Source: Candidatus Baldrarchaeota archaeon
GTDB taxonomy: Archaea > Asgardarchaeota > Baldrarchaeia > Baldrarchaeales > DXJG01
Assembly: GCA_019056805.1 (NCBI GenBank)
Contig: DXJG01000002.1
Coordinates: 223,103-287,102, forward strand
Direction of reading: 5' to 3'
DNA: 64,000 bases
The notes under the pieces are model-generated. The model did no database searches. It was not told the origin of the DNA and worked only from the letters and a program-made list of their open reading frames with translations. Below are positions 28,005 to 36,556 of the stretch, in pieces. Position numbers and translations under genes: made by a program. How positions within the stretch are numbered: the stretch's first letter is position 1; the number at the start of each line of letters is the position of its first letter.

Positions 28005-29258
28005 TTGTCAGCTGTCTCTTTAACTGAATTTCAAAAAAGAATTGAAAAATTAACAGATAAAAAAGTCAAAAAAATTAGGAAGAAAGCTTACCATCTTATA
28101 AAGATCATCAAGAAGATTTTAGAAAGTTTAGAAGAAGAAGCGGAAGACATGATTAAAAAAAGCAAAGAAGAATTAAAGGAAGGAGTAGAAACTCTCGCAA
28201 AAAAGAAGGCAGGATATCTCGATGCTGTACGTTCACTAGAGAAATTTGGAGAAACCATAACAAACATTGTGCCGAATATAAGGATGCCAACAGAAATAAA
28301 TCATAAAAACCTATTAGAATTCCATAAAAATGTCATAGAAAACTTTACAATCCTAGTGAAAACAAAAAACAAACTAGATCATAAAATTCATCCCTATTTT
28401 ATTTTATTAAGATCGCGTGTCAAAGGCTTAATTAAAAAACTTGAAGAGGCATCTTATTCACTAAAAAAATTCATTGAAGCAGAATACAGTGAAGTTGAAC
28501 TAATAGAACAATTATATAACGAATTAGATAACATGAGAAAACTGTTAAATCAATTAAACGACCTTAAAGAACAAATCACAAATTTAGAAAGAAAAATCGA
28601 TTTAGAAGAAACAGAAATCTCAAAAATGAAACAGAAACTCACAGAAATGGAGAATCAAGAAATATTTCAATCGCTTACCAAAATAGAGGAAGAAATAAGG
28701 ATTACAAAAACTAAAATAATGAATATTTTAAACAGTTTCAGAAAACCATTCAAAAAATTTCTCAATCTAGTAACAAGTGGAGAAGCAACTCTAAAATTAG
28801 ATGAAAAAGACGTATTAGTTAAATATATTAACAACCCATTTAACATGTTCATTAATGAAGATAAAGATGCATCAAAACTCAAAATACTACTTTTGAAAAT
28901 GGATGTTCTTATACGGGAAGAAAAATTAGGATTAGAAAAAAGATTGATTAAAAGACTTCAAAGAGCTTCAGAATCTATAATTAATCAAGATGCGTTGATA
29001 AAGTTATCGGAAAAATATTTTAATATGTTAAAAGAACGAGAACATCTTCTACAAAAACAGGAGATACAAAAACTAATTAATGAGAAAAAACTAATCGAAG
29101 AAAAGGTTAAGGAACTTACTAAACTTAAAGATTCGCTCAGAAGATTACAGGAGAATGTTTTAGAAATTCGAGAGAAAATAGAAGAAATAAAAACAAAAAT
29201 CGAAGACATGGCCCAAAAGGTCACAGGTATCCCACTAAAACTATCGGTAGAGCGTTAA
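28005..29258 (+). CDS. long coiled-coil protein, unknown
   Basis: Not recognised. The 417-aa product (TTG at 28005 after GGTGA; GTG at 27996 is possible) is almost all charged helix with heptad patterning, with continuous coiled coils near residues 20-70, 160-240 and 340-410. It has no ATPase motif and no membrane segment, so it is not an SMC protein. Close linkage to the CYTH gene suggests a shared function, perhaps a scaffold for a polyphosphate-related enzyme; that is inference only. Confidence 0.7.
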   Translation: MSAVSLTEFQKRIEKLTDKKVKKIRKKAYHLIKIIKKILESLEEEAEDMIKKSKEELKEGVETLAKKKAGYLDAVRSLEKFGETITNIVPNIRMPTEINHKNLLEFHKNVIENFTILVKTKNKLDHKIHPYFILLRSRVKGLIKKLEEASYSLKKFIEAEYSEVELIEQLYNELDNMRKLLNQLNDLKEQITNLERKIDLEETEISKMKQKLTEMENQEIFQSLTKIEEEIRITKTKIMNILNSFRKPFKKFLNLVTSGEATLKLDEKDVLVKYINNPFNMFINEDKDASKLKILLLKMDVLIREEKLGLEKRLIKRLQRASESIINQDALIKLSEKYFNMLKEREHLLQKQEIQKLINEKKLIEEKVKELTKLKDSLRRLQENVLEIREKIEEIKTKIEDMAQKVTGIPLKLSVER

Positions 29259-29395
29259 ATAAATTTTGAAAGCCCGCAAACTGTAAAATATAACACTACA
29301 TCTGTACTACCTACTATAATATTAAAATACACAGATTTTCACCATTTTTATTCGCATTACAACCAAAGGTATAACATAATTTTTATTAACCAAAG

Positions 29396-29406
29396 CTTTA
29401 TAAAAG
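29396..29406 (+). promoter_or_regulatory. TATA box upstream of ileS
   Basis: CTTTATAAAAG predicts a transcript start near 29427, leaving a leader of about 210 bases before ileS. Motif match only. Confidence 0.45.
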
Positions 29407-29437
29407 AAAAGTTCACATTTTCTGAAGGTGAACTCCG

Positions 29438-29482
29438 GTGAGGGATTATCAAATTCAGCACTCAACAACTGTTTTTAAATAG
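29438..29482 (+). CDS. possible 14-residue upstream reading frame in the ileS leader
   Basis: GTG start at 29438 preceded by AAGGTGA with ordinary spacing, encoding about MRDYQIQHSTTVFK before TAG at 29480-29482. It sits just after the predicted transcript start. A leader peptide is possible, but such regulation is not established in archaea and the frame holds only one Ile codon. Confidence 0.2.
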   Translation: MRDYQIQHSTTVFK

Positions 29483-29640
29483 CAAATATACCGTAAAGTA
29501 TCTAGAAAGTTTTTTAACACAAAAAAAGGTTTACTTTTTAACACAAGTACAAACACAAATTGATGATTTTTCATTAAAACCAGACATAACATGCAGCATA
29601 CACGTTTTTATCCTAAAAATCTTAAATGGCGGTGTAAAAC

Positions 29641-32600
29641 ATGGAAAAATATGTTAAAGCAATAACAGGAGTCTATGAACCTAAGAAAATCGAACAAGAA
29701 ATATTTCAATTATGGAAAAAGGAAAAAGCATACCAAAAAGCAAAAGACAAAAACAAAGATAAAAAGAAATTCTATTTTCTAGATGGCCCTCCATATGCAT
29801 CTTCAGCGGGAATACACCTTGGAACGGCTCTAAACAAGATTTTAAAGGACGTAATCATAAGATACAAAAGAATGAAAGGGTTCTTCTTAAGAGATCAGCC
29901 GGGAGTAGATTGTCACGGTCTTCCAATAGAAGTTCAAGTTGAAAAAATACTTGGATTCAAAAAGAAGGCAGACATAGAAAAATTCGGTATAGACAAATTT
30001 GTAAAAAAATGTAAAGAAATTGCATTACATAATGCTAATCAATTATCAGAACAATTTAAAAACCTAGGAGTTTGGATGGACTGGGAAAATCCTTACCTAA
30101 CATTGAAAGATGAATATATCGAATCTGCGTGGTGGTTAATTAAAAAAGCCTGGGAAAATAACTTACTATATCAAGGAGAGCGAGTAGTCCATTGGTGTCC
30201 ACGTTGTGAAACAGTTTTATCAGGATATGAGGTTGCTCAAGAATATAGAGAAGTCTCGGACCCCTCAATCTACGTAAAATTTCCCGTAAAAGGAAAAGAC
30301 AAGGAGTTTATCTTAATATGGACCACTACACCATGGACATTGCCAAGTAACACGGGAGTAATGGTCCATCCAGAGTTTACCTATGCCAGAGTTAAAGTAG
30401 ATGACGAAGTTTATATTTTAGCCCTAGAACGTTGCGAAGAGGTCTTTAGGGAAGTAAACAAAGAATTTGAAGTTTTAGAGACATTTCCAGGACGAAAACT
30501 AGAGGGATTAAAATATCTTCCTCCATTGCTTGAAGAAGTTCCTCTTCAGCGCAAATTACTTGAAGAAGGTAAAGCTTATCGCGTAGTTTTAAGTGAAGAA
30601 TACGTTTCACTAGAAGAAGGTACTGGTTGTGTACATAGTGCTCCGGGTCATGGTGAAGAGGACTTTGAAGTCGGTTTAACTTACGGTTTACCTGCAGTAT
30701 GCCCCGTAGACGGTAAAGGAGTATTTACCGAAGAAGCAGGTAAATATGCTGGTTTATTCGTAAAAGATGCAGACAAAAAAATAATTGAAGACTTGAAGAA
30801 CAAGGGCCTTTTGCTATGGGCTGGCAAAGTCACACACCGTTATCCTCATTGCTGGCGATGTAAAACTCCTCTGCTCTTACGTCTAGCTAAACAATGGTTC
30901 ATAAAAGTTTCAGCATTTAAAGACAAAATGTTGGAAGAAAATGAAAAAGTAAAATGGATTCCAGAATGGGCTGGTGCCAGTAGATTCAGAAACTGGTTGG
31001 AAAGTGCGAGAGATTGGGTTATATCAAGGCAAAGATACTGGGGTATACCCCTACCAATTTGGATATGCAACAAATGTGGAAAGAAAATGGTAATTGGATC
31101 GAAGGATGAACTACTCAAGATGGCAGTAAGTGTACCAAGCGAGTTTGAACTTCATAGACCATGGGTTGATGAAGTTATCTTAAACTGTGACTGTGGCGGT
31201 GAAATGAGACGTGTTCCAGATGTCATTGATGTATGGCTTGACTCAGGAATAGCATCCTTTGCATGTCTAGGTTATCCCTGCAAGGAAGAAGAGTTTAAAC
31301 AATGGTGGCCTGCTGATGTCGTTTTAGAAGGGCATGATCAAACTCGTGGTTGGTTCTACACACTCCTATGTACATCTATGATAGCTTTTGACCGAAGACC
31401 CTACGAAACTGTGGTAATGCATGGATTTACCTTGGACGCAGAAGGTAGAGAAATGCATAAAAGCCTAGGAAACTACATTGCACCCGAAGAAGTCATAGAA
31501 AAGTATGGAAGAGATCCCCTGCGCCTATATGAGCTCCAATGTACTTTTTGGGAAGATATACGCTTTAATTGGAACGGTGTAAAAGAAGCGCTCAGAGATT
31601 TAAACATATTATGGAACATATACGTTTTTGCATCAACTTACATGGAAATGGATAAATTCGATCCACTAAAACATTCACTAAGAGATCTCTTACCATTCAT
31701 GAAGATTGAAGATAGATGGATCCTTTCGAGACTACAAAACGTAATTGACAAAGTTACAAACTACATGGATGAATATCTATTTCACGAAGCCCTGAGGTTG
31801 CTTTTAGACTTCATACTAGAAGACGTCAGTAGATGGTATATCAGACTTGTTAGACGTAGAGTATGGATAGAAACCGAAGCTAAGGAAAAACTTGCGGCAT
31901 ACACAGTTCTATACACAGTTCTAAAGAACTGTTTACTTCTACTTGCACCCTTCATACCCTTTGCAACAGAAGCTCTATATCAAAGATTCGTTAAACCGGT
32001 TGAAAAAGATGCGCCAATAAGCGTTCATCTCTGTGACTGGCCGAAACCATCAAAAGAATTCATAGACGATAAACTTGAACAACAAGTAGTATTCGCAAGA
32101 GATATTGTTTCAGCAATCACACAAGCTAGACAATCTACCAAGCCACCAATAAAAATAAGACAACCTCTTAGCAAAGCTATCGTAGTAACAGATTCCCAAG
32201 AAGTTATCGAAACCGTCAAAAACCTTAAAGATCTAATAAAAGATCAAGCAAACATAAAAGAAATTACCGCTCTACATCTAAGCGAAGAAGAAAAATTCAG
32301 GAACGTCTATGTTGAACCTAACTTCGCTTCACTAGGACCAAAGTTTAAACAAAAAACAGCCAAAGTAGCAGAAATAATCAAAAAATTAGACGGAAGAGAA
32401 GTACTTAAATCAATCAACGAAAAGGGATTCTTTGAAATAATGATTGATAACGAGACAATCAAACTAACGAAAGATTATGTGAAATTTAGAGAAGAAATTT
32501 TAGAAGGATACGCAGTTGGAGAATTTCCGAAAGGCAGAGTATACTTGGACGTTACCGTGACAAGAGAGCTTAAAGCGGAGGGTTTGGCTAGAGAAGTAAT

Positions 32601-32850
32601 TAGAAGATTTCAAGAGATGAGAAAAGAAGCAAATCTTGAAGTAGAAGCAAAGATAGAAGCTTTTGTTAAATGCCCAGAGTATGAACAGGTCGAACTACTT
32701 AAAGATAGAAAAGAACTAATTATGAGAGAGGTACGAGCAAAGAAACTAGAGGTCATAGGACCAAGAGATGAAACACCGGAAGCATCACATGTTAAAAAAT
32801 GGGACATCGATGGAGAAACATATATAATGGGATTCAATCTCAAAACTTAA
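29641..32850 (+). CDS. ileS: isoleucyl-tRNA synthetase
   Basis: Class I synthetase of 1069 aa. The HIGH-type motif is GIHLG (residues 57-61) and the KMSKS-type motif is in REMHKSLGNY (about 604). The editing domain carries LIWTTTPWTLPSNTGV, and zinc-binding CPRC, CWRC and CNKC motifs are visible, as in archaeal and eukaryotic-type IleRS. The C-terminal domain is long, as in this clade. ATG is in GGCGGTGTAAAACATG. It is followed by the eL22-like gene after about 45 bases. Confidence 0.97.
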   Translation: MEKYVKAITGVYEPKKIEQEIFQLWKKEKAYQKAKDKNKDKKKFYFLDGPPYASSAGIHLGTALNKILKDVIIRYKRMKGFFLRDQPGVDCHGLPIEVQVEKILGFKKKADIEKFGIDKFVKKCKEIALHNANQLSEQFKNLGVWMDWENPYLTLKDEYIESAWWLIKKAWENNLLYQGERVVHWCPRCETVLSGYEVAQEYREVSDPSIYVKFPVKGKDKEFILIWTTTPWTLPSNTGVMVHPEFTYARVKVDDEVYILALERCEEVFREVNKEFEVLETFPGRKLEGLKYLPPLLEEVPLQRKLLEEGKAYRVVLSEEYVSLEEGTGCVHSAPGHGEEDFEVGLTYGLPAVCPVDGKGVFTEEAGKYAGLFVKDADKKIIEDLKNKGLLLWAGKVTHRYPHCWRCKTPLLLRLAKQWFIKVSAFKDKMLEENEKVKWIPEWAGASRFRNWLESARDWVISRQRYWGIPLPIWICNKCGKKMVIGSKDELLKMAVSVPSEFELHRPWVDEVILNCDCGGEMRRVPDVIDVWLDSGIASFACLGYPCKEEEFKQWWPADVVLEGHDQTRGWFYTLLCTSMIAFDRRPYETVVMHGFTLDAEGREMHKSLGNYIAPEEVIEKYGRDPLRLYELQCTFWEDIRFNWNGVKEALRDLNILWNIYVFASTYMEMDKFDPLKHSLRDLLPFMKIEDRWILSRLQNVIDKVTNYMDEYLFHEALRLLLDFILEDVSRWYIRLVRRRVWIETEAKEKLAAYTVLYTVLKNCLLLLAPFIPFATEALYQRFVKPVEKDAPISVHLCDWPKPSKEFIDDKLEQQVVFARDIVSAITQARQSTKPPIKIRQPLSKAIVVTDSQEVIETVKNLKDLIKDQANIKEITALHLSEEEKFRNVYVEPNFASLGPKFKQKTAKVAEIIKKLDGREVLKSINEKGFFEIMIDNETIKLTKDYVKFREEILEGYAVGEFPKGRVYLDVTVTRELKAEGLAREVIRRFQEMRKEANLEVEAKIEAFVKCPEYEQVELLKDRKELIMREVRAKKLEVIGPRDETPEASHVKKWDIDGETYIMGFNLKT

Positions 32851-32895
32851 AACACAAACTTCTATTTCTTAATGCATTCATAAGAGGTGTGAATG

Positions 32896-33186
32896 ATGGA
32901 AAATGAATGTCTAATTGACGTTGAGAAACTAGCATCAAAAAGCGAAACATTAACAGATGAACTTGTAGAATTCTTAAAGTTAAAATTTCCAGAATCTGAA
33001 ATTGAAAAAGAAGGAAATAATATCATAGTTAGATCAGAAAGAGCGGTTTCGAAGAGAAAAATAAGATTGTACCTTAAAAAGTTTCTTCATAAAAACGAAT
33101 TAAGTGAAGAGTTTAAAGCCGTCTCGGGTGGAGGTAATAAATTAACTATACTTAAACTTGCTATAACTAAAGAAGAAACCGAATAA
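32896..33186 (+). CDS. eL22-like ribosomal protein
   Basis: A 96-aa protein matching eukaryotic ribosomal protein eL22: an N-terminal helical part, then IIVRSERAVSKRKIRLYLKKFLHKNEL, which aligns with the SKRYLKYLTKKYLKKNNL core of eL22, and a closing strand LTILKLAIT with an acidic tail. eL22 is known mainly from eukaryotes and has been reported in some Asgard archaea. ATG at 32896 follows AGGTG by six bases (ATG at 32893 also possible). It is directly downstream of ileS. Confidence 0.72.
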   Translation: MENECLIDVEKLASKSETLTDELVEFLKLKFPESEIEKEGNNIIVRSERAVSKRKIRLYLKKFLHKNELSEEFKAVSGGGNKLTILKLAITKEETE

Positions 33187-33510
33187 TCAAATATACTTAC
33201 TCCTTCTTGCGCACCAGAAATAATAGTATAGTAGATGTCAGAGTGAGCTGGTTCGTTCATCTGTTCTTACTCGTTGTTCGCTTCATCATCCAACAAAAAT
33301 CTATTTCTTAACTAAATATGTTTTTCTATAAACCTTTTAATTAATAAAGTAAATTATAATCCTAGTTAATTGACAAAAACTTCTGACATAACCGTTAAAA
33401 CCCAAATTTATAACACTTTGCAACCCTAATGTTTGAGCTATATTAGTGTAACATCTTGAAAATACCACTTTTTATGTTCACATGAAAAATTAGAAACTTA
33501 GGTGTCGAAA
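33187..33510. other. AT-rich intergenic region
   Basis: About 320 bases between the eL22-like gene and the small GTPase gene. There are no visible RNA genes or repeats. A promoter for the GTPase is expected in its right half. Confidence 0.4.
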
Positions 33511-34017
33511 TTGTTTAGAGTTAAAGTTGTAGTTACAGGTCCATTTCGAAGCGGGAAAACCACTTTCATCAAATTAGCTACAAGTGGGCAATCTATACAC
33601 ATCGGGCACAAAGGAATAACAGTTGGCTTAGATTTCGGAACAATAAAATACGACGGAATGACAGTGCATCTCTTCGGTACACCTGGTTTAAATCGATTTT
33701 CGGTTATAAGAGACATTGTTGCAAAAGGAGCCCGCGGGTTTATCTTAGTTCTAGATAGCACTAATCCTAACTCGATACTAGAGGGTAGAGAGATTCTAAA
33801 AGAAATTTTAAAACTTAATGGAAACATACCATGCGTGATTTTAGCCAACAAACAAGATCTTCCAAATGCTATACCAATAGAGAAAATAAAATCACTATTT
33901 GCCAACTTTCCTGTTATCCCAGGAATATTAACAAAGGGAATCGGTATTAAAGAAAGCTTGGCCTTACTCCTATCACAAATAAATAAAATTAAAACAATGA
34001 TTTTAAATCAAGCATAA
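33511..34017 (+). CDS. small Ras/MglA-like GTPase
   Basis: P-loop GTPase of 168 aa with no other domain. G1 is GPFRSGKT (10-17), switch II is LFGTPGLNRF, where the usual DxxG aspartate is replaced as in the archaeal/MglA-type family with FGTPG, and G4 is NKQD (113-116). The TTG start follows AGGTG by six bases. Members of this family occur widely in archaea, with no settled role. The proteasome alpha genes lie directly downstream, but the gap of about 200 bases with its own promoter argues against an operon. Confidence 0.88.
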   Translation: MFRVKVVVTGPFRSGKTTFIKLATSGQSIHIGHKGITVGLDFGTIKYDGMTVHLFGTPGLNRFSVIRDIVAKGARGFILVLDSTNPNSILEGREILKEILKLNGNIPCVILANKQDLPNAIPIEKIKSLFANFPVIPGILTKGIGIKESLALLLSQINKIKTMILNQA

Positions 34018-34187
34018 CATTTGTACCAATTGCTTTGAATAACTGGCAGTCTTTCAAAAAGATCTTTATAACTCACTCCGAGAAATAAATAAATCATATT
34101 TTATCGTAAAATTTTACACAAAATTTTACGACCACTCAACCACCGTAACAACACTTTTAAATTTTTAAATAACAACTTACGATTAAA

Positions 34188-34197
34188 CTATATAAAA
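34188..34197 (+). promoter_or_regulatory. TATA box of first proteasome alpha gene
   Basis: CTATATAAAA is about 30 bases before the preferred GTG at 34220, so the transcript may be almost leaderless. A second TATA-like tract (TTTAAATTTTTAAAT) lies about 35 bases further upstream and would give a leader containing the AGGTG site. Confidence 0.5.
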
Positions 34198-34219
34198 CGT
34201 AAAATGCAAGGTGATGAAA

Positions 34220-34954
34220 GTGTTCGCACCACACACTGGCTATGATCAAGCAATAACGATTTTCTCACCGGATGGCCGTCTATTTCAAGTAGAATATGCT
34301 GTCGAGGCAGTAAGAAGGGGGACTTCAGCAATAGGAGTAAAGGTGAAGGATGGCGTAGTCCTAGCAGTCGAGAAAAGACTAACAAGCTCACTCATGGAAA
34401 TAAACTCCATATCCAAAATTTATGTTATTGATGAGCATGTAGGTGCTGCGATTGCAGGTCTTCATGCAGATGCAAGAAGACTCGTAGATTATGCAAGAGT
34501 ACAAGCACAAGTAAACAGACTATACTACGAAGAACCAATAACAATAGAACAGTTAACAAAAGCAGTCTGTGATTTAAAACAGAATTATACGCAGTTTGCT
34601 GGTGTCCGTCCTTTCGGCGTAGCTCTCTTAATTGCTGGAGTTGATATAACAGGCCCCCGCCTATTCTCAACACACCCCTCAGGAGCATACTGGGAATGGC
34701 AAGCCACAGCAATAGGAAGAAACGAGGAAAGAGCGCGAGAGTATCTAGAAAAGAATTATAAAAGCAATCTTACAATAAATCAAGCAACAAAACTCGCCAT
34801 CAACGCACTTAAAACAACAGTAGAAGAAGAACTTAAACCTGAGAATGTAGAAATAGCACAAACTTTAGTCAAAACAAAGAAGTTTGAAATCCTACCTATC
34901 AAAAAAGTAGAGGGAATACTTAAAGAAATTAAGAAAAACGAAAAGCAATCCTAA
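34220..34954 (+). CDS. psmA: 20S proteasome alpha subunit, copy 1
   Basis: Alpha-ring subunit (244 aa). The N-terminal alpha signature YDQAITIFSPDGRLFQVEYA is intact, and no catalytic Thr is expected in alpha subunits. GTG at 34220 follows AAGGTG by six bases. The central 306 bases (34414-34719) are identical to the second copy 886 bases downstream, whereas N- and C-terminal parts differ strongly (for example LTSSLMEINSISK against LTTPLMDSDTVDK, and quite different last 75 residues). The C-terminus is Lys-rich and ends KNEKQS, without the hydrophobic-Tyr-x motif seen on regulator ATPases. Confidence 0.95.
   Translation: MFAPHTGYDQAITIFSPDGRLFQVEYAVEAVRRGTSAIGVKVKDGVVLAVEKRLTSSLMEINSISKIYVIDEHVGAAIAGLHADARRLVDYARVQAQVNRLYYEEPITIEQLTKAVCDLKQNYTQFAGVRPFGVALLIAGVDITGPRLFSTHPSGAYWEWQATAIGRNEERAREYLEKNYKSNLTINQATKLAINALKTTVEEELKPENVEIAQTLVKTKKFEILPIKKVEGILKEIKKNEKQS
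34414..34719 (+). repeat. 306-bp exact direct repeat, copy 1 (inside psmA copy 1)
   Basis: Every base of 34414-34719 matches 35300-35605 (offset 886). It begins in the codons for KIYVIDEHVG and ends at the codons for ATAIG. Shorter exact blocks at the same offset occur at 34268-34299/35154-35185 (32 bp) and 34331-34359/35217-35245 (29 bp). Confidence 0.97.
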
Positions 34955-35102
34955 ACACTTTATTACAAAATATAAATTTAGTTTTTTGAATTTTACCTAT
35001 TTTAATGTCATCCTTGCATATATTAGCAATAACATTATCTTGTAACGTAAACCTTAATTACAGAGGCGCATACTTTTAAGTGGACATAGGAGGAATTCTA
35101 AT

Positions 35103-35819
35103 TTGATGCGTCTGCCAGGAATGGGATATGATCGTGCAATTACTGTTTTCTCGCCGGATGGCCGTCTATTTCAAGTAGAATATGCAATGGAAGCTGTAAG
35201 AAGAGGAACAACAGTTATAGGAGTAAAGGTGAAGGATGGCGTAGTTTTAGCTGCTGAAAAGAGGTTAACAACACCTCTTATGGATAGTGATACCGTAGAC
35301 AAAATTTATGTTATTGATGAGCATGTAGGTGCTGCGATTGCAGGTCTTCATGCAGATGCAAGAAGACTCGTAGATTATGCAAGAGTACAAGCACAAGTAA
35401 ACAGACTATACTACGAAGAACCAATAACAATAGAACAGTTAACAAAAGCAGTCTGTGATTTAAAACAGAATTATACGCAGTTTGCTGGTGTCCGTCCTTT
35501 CGGCGTAGCTCTCTTAATTGCTGGAGTTGATATAACAGGCCCCCGCCTATTCTCAACACACCCCTCAGGAGCATACTGGGAATGGCAAGCCACAGCAATA
35601 GGAAGGGGAGCTCAAAAAGTAAATGAGATACTAGAAAAAGAGTATAAAAGGGAACTTTCTCTTGAGGATGCCATAAAATTATCGATAAAATCATTAAAAG
35701 AGGTATCTGAAAAGAAACTTGAACCTGAAAACATAGAGCTGGCTGTAGTGAGCGTTAGCGACAAAAAAATCAAAAAACTAGAAAGAGATGAACTATTAAG
35801 ATTGTTATCGCTTCCTTAA
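35103..35819 (+). CDS. psmA: 20S proteasome alpha subunit, copy 2
   Basis: Alpha-ring subunit (238 aa from TTG 35103 or 237 from ATG 35106, both after AGGAGG). The signature YDRAITVFSPDGRLFQVEYA is intact. It resembles typical archaeal PsmA slightly more than copy 1 does. The central third is identical in DNA to copy 1, while the flanks have diverged, so the two proteins may form mixed rings with differing surfaces at the N-terminal gate and the C-terminal helices. The 148-base gap before it includes its own AT-rich promoter candidate. Confidence 0.96.
   Translation: MMRLPGMGYDRAITVFSPDGRLFQVEYAMEAVRRGTTVIGVKVKDGVVLAAEKRLTTPLMDSDTVDKIYVIDEHVGAAIAGLHADARRLVDYARVQAQVNRLYYEEPITIEQLTKAVCDLKQNYTQFAGVRPFGVALLIAGVDITGPRLFSTHPSGAYWEWQATAIGRGAQKVNEILEKEYKRELSLEDAIKLSIKSLKEVSEKKLEPENIELAVVSVSDKKIKKLERDELLRLLSLP
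35300..35605 (+). repeat. 306-bp exact direct repeat, copy 2 (inside psmA copy 2)
   Basis: Partner of 34414-34719; identical over 306 bases with no gap. Identity stops sharply on both sides within the coding sequence. Confidence 0.97.
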
Positions 35820-35864
35820 CACTAATTTTCATATAATATCTTTTTAAGCCTCGGAGGATCCTGG

Positions 35865-36554
35865 ATGGAATCAAGATTTAGTGAGGAGGACTGTTGGAAC
35901 ATCATTAGAACTTGTGAAGATGAAGGAGGAAGAATTCATAATGCTGCGCTCCACATAAAGATTAGAGAAGGAGATCCCTCATTTTTTACGATTACGAAAA
36001 AACTTTTAGATGAAGTTTTTGAGGAAAGAAGTGGAAGAATAATTATTCGCTGGGACAAATCGAAGAAACAGCCAGCAAACATTTGTGTTATAACAGTTAA
36101 TTTTAACCAAACCCCTTCCACGCATTTTGTGGCCATCGCACGAAAAATATACGAAATTTCAAGTTTTGCTACCTCAAGTACTGTCTCAGCAGATTGTACC
36201 ATATATTATGATTCAGAAAACAGATACATAGCTTTTAAAAACATACATTATCCACCTAGAAGCTTTAAATGTAATATAGTGGAAGGCCCAATAAAACCTT
36301 TCAAAGCAGTGACCCGGGATAACAAAACCTTCTTTTTTGAAACCTTAGATGAACTTGAAAAATTTTTGGAGGAAGTCCCACACATAAAAGCTTATACATG
36401 GGACTCAAAAACAAAGAAATGGGCACCATGGGCTCACATCGAAAGAGCAGAGGATAACTTAAAAGTAACAATTCCCACGGTTAAAGGAGTAATAAGAATC
36501 GATGTAGATCTTCATACAGGAAAAGTTAAGACAAAAAGACTGGAAAAAGGATAG
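35865..36554 (+). CDS. hypothetical protein downstream of proteasome alpha
   Basis: Not recognised. It is a 229-aa soluble protein rich in beta strands and aromatic residues (for example CTIYYDSENRYIAFKNIHYPPRSF and KAYTWDSKTKKWAPWAHIERA), without signal peptide, membrane segment or a known catalytic motif. ATG follows GGAGGATCCTGG. The gene starts 45 bases after psmA copy 2, so co-transcription is likely. A role with the proteasome is only suggested by position. Confidence 0.7.
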   Translation: MESRFSEEDCWNIIRTCEDEGGRIHNAALHIKIREGDPSFFTITKKLLDEVFEERSGRIIIRWDKSKKQPANICVITVNFNQTPSTHFVAIARKIYEISSFATSSTVSADCTIYYDSENRYIAFKNIHYPPRSFKCNIVEGPIKPFKAVTRDNKTFFFETLDELEKFLEEVPHIKAYTWDSKTKKWAPWAHIERAEDNLKVTIPTVKGVIRIDVDLHTGKVKTKRLEKG

Positions 36555-36556
36555 TT

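Larger units (their letters stand above)
29259..29640. other. leader region of ileS
   Basis: About 380 bases before ileS. It contains a clear TATA box (29396-29406) about 235 bases upstream of the ATG and a short frame listed separately. No stable RNA fold is evident. Confidence 0.45.
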
